Shown here: positions 33,455-43,107 of the stretch, in pieces
Position numbering within the stretch: the stretch's first letter is position 1
Layout of the letters: every line of letters starts with the position of its first letter
Origin: Trichosporon coremiiforme
Lineage: Eukaryota > Basidiomycota > Tremellomycetes > Trichosporonales > Trichosporonaceae
Direction: 5' to 3'
DNA length: 64,000 bases
Assembly: GCA_039545355.1 (NCBI GenBank)
Contig: BCJJ01000012.1
Coordinates: 62,001 to 126,000, forward strand
The notes under the pieces: model-generated
The model's input: the letters and a program-made list of their open reading frames with translations, nothing else
Database searches by the model: none
Told to the model about the DNA's origin: nothing
Position numbers and translations under genes: made by a program

Positions 33455-33778
33455 AACCGCCGATGTGAGGAAGATCTTGTAGCCGTGTTGTCGTAACGCC
33501 GTCTCTGAGAAAGATGGCGAAATAGAAAGTTTTACGTTGTACAAAAATGCATCGTGCTGAGTTCTTGTCTCTGTCTGCTTCTACTCCCTCTACGCGCTGC
33601 TCCGTCTATGTCTGTACTCTACCTGCGGACAATGGGACGGGTGGCTGTGGCCTCCCGAGGTCCAGTTCCGCGCACGCGATCACTCCACTCGTCTGCTGCA
33701 TCCGCTCCGTATGAGCTAGGCGCACACGTCAGCGATACGTCGTCGCTTGCACGCGTGCTGGCTTCGCTCGCAGTTGGC
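33455..33778. other. Intergenic between convergent genes, 324 bp
   Basis: 3' regions of the hydrolase (plus) and RPN11 (minus). No gene seen. Confidence 0.6.
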
Positions 33779-34848
33779 TTAGAGCTCGGCGAGCACACCC
33801 ATGGCAAGACCCTGGGTGACCTGGTCGCCGAGGTTCTTCTCGACGGCCTCCTCGAGATGCCTCTTGGGGTCAAGCTTTCCGACATGGCGAGTCTTGAGCT
33901 GTTCGGGGGTCATGGTGGCCTCCTCCTGGACGCTCTTCGTATACGCCTCGGCGAGCTTGAGCATCTGCTTGGCCGTGTCCTCGTTCTTCTCCTCGGTCTT
34001 CTCAAAGTCATCGAGCTTGAGGCCCTCAGTCCACCCGCGCTTGTGCAGGTTCAGAAGCATGCCCTGCTCCGCCTCGCTCTTGCGGTACTCGATCGCGAGC
34101 GAGTAGTAGTGTCGGTTCAGGCCGTGGATCAGCGCCTGGATGGAGGGCTTGTTCAAGTGGCCAATGTTCGAGGTCGTCTGTCGCGACTCCTGGCCCGTCA
34201 TCAGCGACTGGGGGGAGATCGAGCGGAAGGCGTCGATCACGACCTTGCCGCGCACGGACTGGATCGGGTCGATGACCACGGCGACGGCACGGGGGTGCAG
34301 CTGCTCAAACGACTGCTGCGTGTTCACGTCCACGGACGAGAGCCAGCATCCGAATCCGGGGTGCGAGTGGTACCATCCGACGACCATCTCCGGACTGTGA
34401 ATGTCAGCTTTGCACTCACGGAAGGGTCCAGCTGAAGAAGCTCACCGTCCAGTCTGCTTCAGCATGTCGAGCATCTTGGTCTGGAAGACGTGGTCGACCG
34501 ACTCGACCGTCACCGTCGTTCCGGACTGCGGCATAGCGAAGACATCGACGCAACGGATTGTGTAGTCGTCAACGAACTCGCCGAGCATCAGGCCCATCAC
34601 CTCCATGGGCACACCGGCACGGCCGTGCTTAAGCATCTGTGTTGTCAGCTAACGGAGCGCGCTGTGTAAGCTACCTTGAGGAGAGCAAGGGCCGAGATCT
34701 GAACAGTCTCTCCGCTGGTTGTCAGCTTGCAGCCAAGTCGAGTTCGAGCTTACTTGTCGGGCAGGACAATCTCCTCTCCACGAGCCTGGCTCATCTGGCC
34801 TCGCATGAGCGCCTCCATAGCCATGGCGCGCGAACTCATGTTCTGCAT
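33779..34848 (-). CDS. RPN11: 26S proteasome lid deubiquitinase Rpn11 (PSMD14)
   Basis: Exons 34848-34754, 34714-34675, 34636-34446 and 34394-33779 give 313 residues (usual ~306-310). The MPN+/JAMM metalloprotease domain is intact: [34 protein letters not shown], and the zinc-binding H-x-H...D motif [14 protein letters not shown] (His118, His120, Asp131) with the upstream catalytic Glu in [24 protein letters not shown] and the C-terminal helices that bundle with Rpn8 follow. Rpn11 removes ubiquitin chains from substrates as they enter the proteasome. Exon 2 is only 40 nt. The gene is divergent from SPT2 (427 bp between starts). Confidence 0.96.
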
Positions 34849-35275
34849 GTTCTGAGGGGGGTAGGTTCTTGAATCAAAGGGTTGTGCGTGTGTCGGGTCG
34901 TGCGGAACGAGTGGTCACAGGCGTGGGGATCTGTCCGAAGTTGTTGTTAAAAGTCGAAAGCGATGTAGCTTCAGTGATGAGTAAGGAAGAGTGAGTGATG
35001 GCGAGGTCGAGAGTGAACATTCGATGGCTCTTCATGTTCCTCACCGCGTCGCCTCTCTCCGCGGCGCTGACGACACTCAGCGAGCAGTTACGACACGGAA
35101 GCGTAACTGGTTGAATGCGCACCCGTGGGAATTTTACCTAATCACGTGATGTGACCCAGATTGCCCGCCGCCCAGGCTGCCAGGCTGAAGCCGCGTTTGA
35201 GTTGGCCACTAGACCGCCGTCTCCAACCTGTTTTGAGTCCTGTCCATCCCCCGCCAGCACGGCATACACACCACC
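34849..35275. other. Divergent promoter, 427 bp
   Basis: Between RPN11 (minus) and SPT2 (plus). I did not recognise a PACE-type proteasome element by eye. No gene seen. Confidence 0.55.
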
Positions 35276-36676
35276 ATGTCAGAGGTAAGCTGTCCGTTGG
35301 CTTGTCTTAGCTAAACCCACAGTACCAGCGCCAGAAGGCGCGGGCGCTCGAGCTGCAGCGCAAGAAGGAGGAGCAGCTGAAGCGCGACCTCGCAGCAAAG
35401 GCGGAGCGAGAGAAGGCTGCGGCAAAGGCTGAGGAAGAGGTGAGCTAACATAACTGCGCTTACAGCTGACGATTCAGCGCCGCAAGAGGATAGAGGAAGC
35501 TGGGAAACAGGCACGCCGCCTGGAGTTATTGAGGGCTAACAGCGCCTTAACTCAAGCGGGGAACAAGTCGGCGAGTGCATTCGAGTATAACCCCTTTGCC
35601 GAGGACGCCGCGCCTCCACCACCTGTAAGTGTCAATATCGGCAGGTTGCGCTGTCGACACCATTGCAGCTTTATGTACTCGGGGACGAAGCTGACCTCCA
35701 GCCCAAGCCCAGCAAGCCCATCCCCAAGCCGGCGGCACACCGCGCTGCTGCCGCGAACGCCTCCCGTGCCTCTGGTTCTTCCTCGGGCTCGCGCTCAACC
35801 GGCGGCGGGAGCAGTTCCGGCTCTCGCGCCAGGAAGGCGTCGCCACCAGCGCTAGGACGAAAGGAGAAGGCGGCGCTCAAGCTGCAGCGTGCAACGAAGG
35901 CGTCGAAAGTCGAGGACTCGCTGTTCAGCGTGCGCGCACTCGTGGACGGGGCAGAGGGGCGCAGCCACTCGTCTTCACCTGCGCCGCGGCGTGCGCCGCC
36001 CGCTCCTCGTCGGGCATCCTCCGCCGGTGCGGGATCGGGATCGGTGCGAAGCGTGTCGGGCGCAACTTCGGGTCCGAAGGGCCTCGCGGCGATGAAGAAG
36101 AGCGTCGATGTGTCGGGGCTGCGCAAGCTGTGTCCTGATCGCGCAACGCGGGATAGGCGCACGATCGACGAGATCCAGCGCGACCTCCGGGCTCGCAAGG
36201 GTGGTCCCACCTCCGCGTCTTCGTCTTCTGCGCGAGATCGAGACCGCTACAGCGACCGAGACCGAGATCGCAGCCGCGACCGCGATCGCCTGCCCCCTCC
36301 CAAATCATCGTCGTCCAAGGCGCGCCGAAAGTCCTACTCATCCGACTACGACAGCGAAGACAGCTACGACTCCCCGCCGCGGAAGAAGCGCCGCGACGCG
36401 CGTGACGTCGAGGAGCCGTCGCGCAGCGCCGTGTCGGCCATGATCCAGAGCATGTTCTCGCGCGGCCGCGAGCCGCGGCAGCAGTACGACGACTACGACT
36501 CTGACGACATGGAGGCGGGTCTCGAGGACGTGGAGGCCGAGGAGAGGCGGGCGCTCAAACTCGCCAAACTCGAGGACCAGAAGGAGGAGGCGCTCGAAGC
36601 GCAGCGTAAGGCTGAGAAGGAGCGCAGGGCGAGGGAGCGCGAGAGGGAGAGGGAGCGCATCATGCGCACGAGGTGA
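35276..36676 (+). CDS. SPT2: Chromatin protein Spt2
   Basis: Exons 35276-35284 (9 nt, MSE), 35323-35439, 35478-35624 and 35669-36676 give 426 residues. The N-terminal part is a highly charged helix (residues 4-60, alternating Lys, Arg, Glu, Gln and Ala). The middle is Ser/Pro/Ala-rich and includes an Arg-Asp repeat block (RDRDRYSDRDRDRSRDRDR). The C-terminal SPT2 domain is recognisable: TRDRRTIDEIQRDLRARKG, then SAMIQSMFSRGR and the acidic-to-helical YDSDDMEAGLEDVEAEERRALKLAKLEDQKE. Spt2 binds H3-H4 tetramers and DNA and restrains cryptic transcription. The stop overlaps a GTGAGC, but I saw no good acceptor within the short gap to the next gene, so I keep this end. Confidence 0.88.
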
Positions 36677-36810
36677 GCGCGAGCGAAGCAGCGCAGTTTC
36701 GTGTTGCCCAGGCAGCGGGCCAGAGCAAAGGGGCGAGACACATGTCCTATCAGAGAAACCCACAACCGACTGTTGTAACCATTATGCATGCACCACCCTA
36801 TATATCACGT

Positions 36811-38607
36811 CTAGTCTTTCGGGTACACGAGCGTCTCGCCAATGTCGGCAATGACGAAGCAGTTCCTGTCCGGCCACCGTTTACTGAGCCCCGCCTCCCT
36901 CCTCGCCCTTCCGAACGTGACTCGACTAGCCCTTGTCTCGCTCACGTCCGAGAACGTGCCCCAGTGAATACCGAAACTCCTTTTGGCGGGGAGGAGTTTG
37001 TGGATCTCCACACTGTCCTCGGGGCTACAGTGCATGGCCGACGTCATGGTGTACTGATCGAGGGAGATATTCAGCGTCTTGCGGAGGAACGGCAGGCTGC
37101 TTCCCGTGCTCAGCGGCAGCAGTGCCAGATCGAACGGCCCATACAGCTCGGCAATCTCGCGGAAGGCGGGACACACGGCCTCGGGGTCGTCCTCGGCGCC
37201 GGCGTAGCGGTATCCCGTGTCGCCGCCGAAGAAGGCCTTCCACCCCTTCCAGTCCAGCATGCCTGGTTCCAGCGGGTCCGGGGTCGATTGCGAGGGATCA
37301 ATGACGCCGACGACCCAGGATCCCCACAGCGTCGTCATCTGGTCGAAGAGCCCGCGGCCGGAGCGGTGTTGCGCCGGCGTCAGGACGATTTTCAGGTTCA
37401 GGCTCGCGGACGCGTCGACTTGCGCGTCGGCGTCCACTTCCGGCGCATCGAGGGGCCCACTGCCGGGCTGGGAGGGCGGGTGCTGCGTCGTAGGCTTGGC
37501 TGCCTCCGCGGTCTCCGTACCCTCACCATCACCCTCGCCCTCTCCCTCCCCGGTCAGGTCCTCCTCGCCATCAGGCGAACCCGGAGTCGAGGAGATGGAT
37601 ACGAGCGTCTCGTGCCACCAGTCCAGCTCCGTCACGCGGTGCGCGGGAACACCAGAGTAGTAGTGGAACCACTTGCCGAGCCCGAGGGGCACGAAGAACT
37701 GGACCGTGCGGTGGTGGAAGGCCCACAGGTCCAGGATCGTGTTGTAGTCGAGGTGGTCGTAGTGATCGTGACTGATCAGCACGGCGTGGATGGGAGGCAG
37801 CTGGTCCACACCGCACGGCGGGTCGAGGTATCGCGCCGGTCCGAAGGACTGGACGGGCGAGCAACGCTGTGAGAAGATCGGGTCGAACAGGATCGAACAC
37901 ATGTCCGCTGGCGGTTGGGAGGAGACGGGGTCCGCAGCCGGAGGAGTCTGCCACGGGATACGCAGGAGGACGGAGGCGTGGCCGAGCCAAGTCACTGCCG
38001 GAGCTGCACACGGCGCCCACGCCGGCTTCACGACGCGGAGGGGTGGCTCGCGCCAGTCGTCCGCCTCATCGTCGGCTGCCATATCCTTCAGCTCTGGGCG
38101 GATGTAGCACGTAATCTCCTCAGCGGGGTGTTGGCTGTTCAGCGTCTCGCCGCATTCCTCGGCGTAGCTCTTCACCGCGTCTTCCTCACCCTCACCATCA
38201 CCTTCCTCCTCCGCTCCGTCCTCGCCGTCCTTCTTCCCTATCGCGGCGCCCTCCTTGGTTGCGTCCTTGCTGCCACCAGCCGAGGTAGAGCCCGTGTCAA
38301 CGAGAGTCGCCTCAGACATGCTCGCGTCCTTGCTTTGTCCCTCAGCGGTGGGCGCGCTGGCGAGATCAGCAGAGTTGCGCCCCGGCGTCTGCGCAGGAGA
38401 GCAGCATGACTGGGCGGGAGCCACAGCCGCGCCCTTTTGGTACGCCGTCCAGAGGTCCGTGGGTGTGGCCATGCGGAAGCTCTTCCATGGGTTGTGGAAT
38501 TGGGTGGGGGTGTCGAAAAGCTTGATCCCGCTTGCTTGGGCAGGGCCGTGGTGCGCGTTATCGAGCCCCGGGCGGGGCGGGAGGAGACTGACGCGGGGCG
38601 CGCTCAT
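36811..38607 (-). CDS. NAPE-PLD-like metallo-beta-lactamase hydrolase (Fmp30 type)
   Basis: Single exon, 598 residues from the ATG at 38607 (MSAPRVSLLPPRPGL); an upstream in-frame ATG at 38793 would add 62 low-quality residues. The fold's signatures are present: AVTWLGHASVLL, ILFDPIFSQRCSPVQSFGPARYLDPP, metal motif HDHYDHLDYNT (H-x-H-x-D-H), LTPAQHRSGRGLFDQMTTLWGSWVV, FFGGDTGYRY and near the end FGIHWGTF. This pattern is that of N-acyl-phosphatidylethanolamine phospholipase D, a zinc enzyme releasing N-acylethanolamines; the yeast relative Fmp30 is mitochondrial. Two acidic low-complexity segments stand out: an N-terminal one (about 145-185) and an insertion within the catalytic domain (about 375-430, Gly/Glu/Asp-rich). 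Both are probably disordered loops. Confidence 0.85.
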   Translation of the reverse strand: MSAPRVSLLPPRPGLDNAHHGPAQASGIKLFDTPTQFHNPWKSFRMATPTDLWTAYQKGAAVAPAQSCCSPAQTPGRNSADLASAPTAEGQSKDASMSEATLVDTGSTSAGGSKDATKEGAAIGKKDGEDGAEEEGDGEGEEDAVKSYAEECGETLNSQHPAEEITCYIRPELKDMAADDEADDWREPPLRVVKPAWAPCAAPAVTWLGHASVLLRIPWQTPPAADPVSSQPPADMCSILFDPIFSQRCSPVQSFGPARYLDPPCGVDQLPPIHAVLISHDHYDHLDYNTILDLWAFHHRTVQFFVPLGLGKWFHYYSGVPAHRVTELDWWHETLVSISSTPGSPDGEEDLTGEGEGEGDGEGTETAEAAKPTTQHPPSQPGSGPLDAPEVDADAQVDASASLNLKIVLTPAQHRSGRGLFDQMTTLWGSWVVGVIDPSQSTPDPLEPGMLDWKGWKAFFGGDTGYRYAGAEDDPEAVCPAFREIAELYGPFDLALLPLSTGSSLPFLRKTLNISLDQYTMTSAMHCSPEDSVEIHKLLPAKRSFGIHWGTFSDVSETRASRVTFGRARREAGLSKRWPDRNCFVIADIGETLVYPKD

Positions 38608-39179
38608 ATCGCTTGCTCTTCTGATGCCGTGCGTTGAGAAAGTAAGGGAGATTGTGGTGAGGATGACAGATGTGTGCTTGCAAGAGGGAGTGTGTGGAGA
38701 GTGAAGAGGGGATGAGTGGAGACTGTTCGTTGTATAATCGGTTGAAGCACGTAAACGAAGGGCGCGACAGCGAGTTGTCACTTTGAAACCCACCCAAATA
38801 CGTCACTCACCCGCTCCAGCGATCCAGAACCCGTCAGGCACGGACAGCGCCAAGCCCAACACGCCCAAGCCACCCACTGACGACAGCTCCATTCATTCAA
38901 AGAAAGTCGAAAGATCGAGGAGACTTCATGCGCAGAGAGCACATGTACAGCGCTGCTAGCCAGAGATTTGTTTGGTCCCGATCTCAGTAATCATCAGCAA
39001 GTGCAAAGCAGTACTGCTTGCAGCAAGTCGCTGCGACAGGCACACGGAGCGCACGTGTCTTTGCTTCTGACGAAGACGAAGCGAGGATGAGTGAGCTGCA
39101 GCTTCAATGTCTGATAAGTAGCTGCGCAGATACAACATGACATCGCGTCGGGTCTCTATACAAAGCATGCAGGGTGAGA
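38608..39179. other. Intergenic, 572 bp
   Basis: Promoter of the NAPE-PLD-like gene and 3' UTR of the SNARE gene, both on the minus strand. No gene seen. Confidence 0.6.
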
Positions 39180-40080
39180 TCACTTGCCGCCGCAGTGGCC
39201 GAGTGTGAGCCCGCACCAGTTCGCGAACAGGAGGTAGAGGATGAACTGGGTGTCAGTTACGCGAAGGGATACTGGGAACTCACGACACACACGACGCCGG
39301 TGAGGACGGTGATCTTAGTGTTCTTCCACCACTGTTGGCGGCGAACGGCGCGCGCTCCGCGACGGAAGGCGTACGCCTGACCCGCGAGCGTGTCCGTCTT
39401 GTCGACGAGGAGGTCGAGCCGCTCTCCGCGCTGCAGGATCGAGTCGATGTTCTGCACCATGATGTCCTTGCTGCGTGTGTCAGCTGCAGGCACTGCTTGA
39501 GTAAGCTGTACAGGTTACGCACACATTGTCGAGGTCGCTGCGCGCCTGCTTCAGCGGGTCGGCCGGCGGCGCCTCAGTGTATTGCTGCATAAGCTGGATG
39601 TCAGCTATGGTCGAAGATCTTCAGCTCACCTTGGACAGCTCGCTCTCAAAGTCGTCGAGTCCATGGTCACCTGCAGCCTGAACCGTCTCCGGCGAGTACT
39701 GGTTCGTGAACTGCAGTCAGCTAAGGTATTCCGTGGCTTCAGCTCACGCGACGCTCGACCTCGGCGAGGAAGGCGAAAGGCATGCGGCGCCCGACACTGT
39801 CGTCCGCCATGACGAGGTACACGACGCCGTCCGAGGAGACATAGTGGATCAGGCGGTCCTGCCACACGTCTGGGCGTCAGCTTGGCTTCTGGTTGGGGGA
39901 CAGCTCACAGGTAAGCTTGGAGTTGTTCGGCGGGATCTTAGACAGAATGGTGATCTTGGCAGCTGATCGTTAGCATCGCCGGCTTCCAAGCAACGAACCA
40001 GGCTTCAGTAACGCATCGCCGGAGGAGTGCTCCGCGAGCACGGTCGTTCCGCGCGCAACGAGCGCTTGGAGGAGGGACAT
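39180..40080 (-). CDS. VAMP7-type longin R-SNARE
   Basis: Seven exons: 40080-39999, 39962-39909, 39869-39748, 39710-39630, 39593-39523, 39470-39284 and 39245-39180, giving 220 residues, the same length as VAMP7. The longin domain occupies residues 1 to ~115 (LVARGTTVLAEHS, ILSKIPPNNSKLTYVWQDRLIHYVSSDGVVYLVMADDS, PFAFLA). The R-SNARE motif follows, with the zero-layer Arg in NIDSILQRGERLDLLVDKTD, then a basic linker and a C-terminal membrane anchor (ITVLTGVVCVFILYLLFANW). It should mediate fusion at endosomal or vacuolar membranes (yeast Nyv1 is a functional relative). The first intron uses a GTTCGT donor and another uses GTGCGT; both restore family sequence. Confidence 0.9.
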
Positions 40081-40423
40081 TGCTGATGAGGAGTGTGGTG
40101 CGGTGCTGAGCTAGCGGCGACGATCATCTCACAGGTGGCCTTCATGACGCTGGGTGGCGGGATGCATCCGTCCTTATGCGGCCCACCACTAAGCACCAAG
40201 GCGCGACTAACTTGTTCACACCCTCGCGCCCTCAAACATCCTCCCACTTCGTCCCTCCCTTCGTCGATACATACACTACAACGGCAACGGCCAACCCAGA
40301 GGCCAGATCGAGTGAGCCGCAAGCGGCTCGACGCTCGATCCGACCTGCCCCCCCTATCGCCTTAAACTCTACTCGCCGACACCAACCTCGACCCCTATTG
40401 TTGATCTCGCACTGAATTCGATC
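40081..40423. other. Divergent promoter, 343 bp
   Basis: Between the SNARE gene (minus) and the gene at 40424 (plus). No gene seen. Confidence 0.6.
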
Positions 40424-41410
40424 ATGGAGACACCGAACACGCGCAGCACCCGGCGGCGGAAACGTACCGACGACACGCCCGGGAGTCAAGGCTCCCAACC
40501 CAACTCTCAGGAGGGCAGCGGTATCACCTGGTCCCGCGACACGGAGCTGCTCGACACGGTGCTTGCTGGTCCGTCACGTCCGCTGCCGCTTCCGTCGCCG
40601 ACCCAGCGGCCGCACGCGTTCTCGTCGCGCTCGACTGGCGGTCCTCGCAAGCGGCCATGTCGCATGCGCTCAGCCACGCCGTCACTAAGCTCGACCTCGC
40701 TGTCGACAAGCCCCTGGACGTCACTGTCAACGAGCACATCATCCAAATCGGCAGAGAGCAAGACGGCTTATGACGGGAGGAGGTTGGACGAGCTCCTGGA
40801 GCAGTTCGACCTCTTCCGAACACCGTCGTCGAGCTCCTCGGCGCGTACCCAACGGAAACCGCTCGGCGAACGCACCAACCGCATCCAGTCTGCGCAGAGC
40901 CTGCCCAACGTCAAGATCGAGAAGGACGTCAAGCCCGTCATCCCCCGCGAGCCCGTCAGGGGTACGCCGGTTGGCAGTGCCCAGAGTCTTCCGGACGTGA
41001 AGCCCGACGGGCGCGCGCTCGCCAACATCGCTCGTCCTCCGCCACTTCCCCGTGTCCAGCCGAGAGTGAAGAAGGAGCCGGAGGAGGTCGACCCGCGCCG
41101 GCCCTTCCGCACGCCATGGGCCAAGCCGGCGGGCGTCTCACCCTCCACAAGTGCCGCGGTCAGCACGCCCGTCCGCTCGTCACCTCGTCGCAAGCCGCCA
41201 GTCGACTACAGTCCCCGCTCTTTGCGTGCACCCGCTGCGCGCGCGACGCCCTCACGGTTGCGGCAAGCACACCCGCCCCCACCGCCGCCGCCAGAGGAAC
41301 ACATGCCCAGCTCGGAGGGCGACACGAGCGTCGACTCGTTCGACATGCTCCTGAACGAGGGCGGGGAGGACGTGCAGGACCTCTTCTCGATGATGGACGC
41401 GTACTCGTAG
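40424..41410 (+). CDS. Disordered basic/Ser-Pro-rich protein
   Basis: Single exon, 328 residues. It starts with a basic cluster (RSTRRRKR, a likely nuclear localisation signal) and is Ser, Pro, Arg and Thr-rich throughout. A short motif is repeated: SAQSLPNVKIEKDVKP at about 164 and SAQSLPDVKPD at about 189. VKIEKD, VKKEPEE and similar stretches fit the hydrophobic-K-x-E sumoylation consensus. The C-terminus has a poly-Pro run (8 Pro) and a conserved-looking acidic tail (SFDMLLNEGGEDVQDLFSMMDAYS) that could be an activation domain or a short interaction motif. These features suggest a nuclear regulator, but there is no recognisable domain and I do not assign a function. Confidence 0.7.
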   Translation: METPNTRSTRRRKRTDDTPGSQGSQPNSQEGSGITWSRDTELLDTVLAGPSRPLPLPSPTQRPHAFSSRSTGGPRKRPCRMRSATPSLSSTSLSTSPWTSLSTSTSSKSAESKTAYDGRRLDELLEQFDLFRTPSSSSSARTQRKPLGERTNRIQSAQSLPNVKIEKDVKPVIPREPVRGTPVGSAQSLPDVKPDGRALANIARPPPLPRVQPRVKKEPEEVDPRRPFRTPWAKPAGVSPSTSAAVSTPVRSSPRRKPPVDYSPRSLRAPAARATPSRLRQAHPPPPPPPEEHMPSSEGDTSVDSFDMLLNEGGEDVQDLFSMMDAYS

Positions 41411-41617
41411 CGTAGCGGAGCGACGCGCAGCGACGCGGAGCAGGGCAAGGCTAGCATGTCCCCGGTTGTATCATAGTCTTCAGTATTCATAGCAAAGTAA
41501 ACACTCATACTTTCCTCATTCATTCGTCCCTGTACAATTCTTCTGCATTCGCATGCATTTCTTCGGCCACTAGGTATATTGTCTATGGATCTACGATGGG
41601 GCGTGCGCCGTGCTCGC

Positions 41618-43107
41618 TTACTGCTCCTTCTGCTCATCCAGCGGCTTGACGGGGGGCACGGCACTGACAGCGGGCACATGCTTGAGCATACGTCCCCAAG
41701 CGCGCTCATACTGCACAGCGGGGGCGGCGGCAACGCCAAGCTTGACAGCGGCGTCGAGGGGGAAGTCGATGCCGCGGAGCACCTCGCGGCCAAAGAGGAC
41801 GACGTCGGCCTGTCCCGTGCTCAGAATAGTCTCGGTCTGTTCCGGGTCGGTGATGAGGCCAACGGCACCGACGAGCAATTCGGGGACATTCTTCTTCACG
41901 TGCTCAGCGTAGGGCACCTGGTACCCGGGGCGGACGTCGATGCGGCCCCTGCCGTCGTTGCCGCCCGAGGAGACGTCGAGGAGGTCGACGCCCGCATCGC
42001 GCAGCTTGGCGGCGAACAGCGTCGTCTGCTCGATGCCCCAGTACGCCCACTCCTCCTCGCCCTTGGGGGTCTCGAGCTTCTCCGGGCCAGTGTACTCGAG
42101 CCAGTCGGTCGCGGAGACACGGTACAGGAGCGGGCCGGACCAGCGCTTGCGCACCTCGGCGACAATCTCGAGCGGGAGGCGGGTGCGCTTCTCGAAGCTA
42201 CCGCCGTACGCGTCGGTGCGGTGGTTGCTGACGGGGTCGCAGAAGTTGTGGTTCCAGTACCCGTGCGCGCCGTGGATCTCAATGTAGTCAAAGCCGATGG
42301 CCTTGCAGCGCTCAGTCGCGGCGCCAAAGGCCTCGACAATGCTCTGGATGTACTCGACGGTGGCCTCCCGGGGGTCGGGGTTGTTGTCGTCGTACGGAAT
42401 CGCAGACGGGCCAGTGACGATCTCGGGGAATCCGCCGACCGAGGCGGGGGCGACCTCGCCGCCCTTCCACCCGTTCTCAACGGCGAGGCGCTGGATCCAA
42501 GGCGCGTTGGTGGAGGCCTTGCGACCAGCGTGCGCGAGCTGGATGCCGATCTTGGCACCCTGGGCGTGGACGAAGTCGACGACGCGCTTCAGGGGCGCAA
42601 TGTGCTCGTCGGACCAGAGACCCATGTCCTGCGGCGAGATGCGGCCCTCGGGGACCACGCCAGTCGCCTCGACCATGAGGTTGCCCCAGCCGCGGAGGGC
42701 CATGGAGCCGTGGTGCACGAGGTGGAAGTCGGTCGCCTTGCCGTCGTCAGAGGAGTCTGGGGGATTAGCACTAGTCGAGTCGCTAGATAAGATAAGGGCG
42801 CGGGTAGTCGTACCAATGGGCGCAGCCCAGCTTCATCGCTCGCGCGATACTCACACATGCACATGGGCGCGACCCACATGCGGTTCGGCCAGGTGACGCC
42901 ACGGATAGTGATGGGCTTGAAGAGCTCGGACTGGCGCTCAGAGCCCTCCTGCTTGAGCTCGCTGCCGATGGTGACGGGCTGGAGGGGCATGTAGGTCGGG
43001 TACTCGGCGCTCTGGGCGGGGAAGGGCGCCATGGGCTTGGGCGCCTCAGGCAGGGTGCCGGTCTGGTAAGCCGCAATGTGGTTGGGAAGCTGCTTGATGT
43101 CGCCCAT
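41618..43107 (-). CDS. NADH:flavin oxidoreductase, YqjM-like old yellow enzyme
   Basis: Exons 43107-42855 and 42756-41618 (98 nt intron) give 463 residues. After an ~60-residue N-terminal extension the TIM barrel of the YqjM class is clear: [29 protein letters not shown] (redox Cys in PMCMYS), FHLVHHGSMALRG, GRISPQDMGLWSDEHI, IGIQLAHAGRKAS, FDYIEIHGAHGYWNHNFCDPVSNHRTDAYGGS (His-Ala-Ala-His variant HGAH), PLLYRVSATDW, DLLDVSSGG, PGYQVPYAE, VGLITDP, VVLFGREVLRG and the C-terminal AVQYERAWGR. It should bind FMN and reduce activated double bonds of enones using NAD(P)H. Substrate in vivo unknown. Convergent with the gene at 40424 (207 bp between stops). Confidence 0.92.

Noticed and set aside
36660..36720. 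Hidden last exon for SPT2 (stop overlaps GTGAGC)
   Set aside because: No CTNAC branch or convincing acceptor before the convergent neighbour; the existing end matches the charged tail expected for the family.
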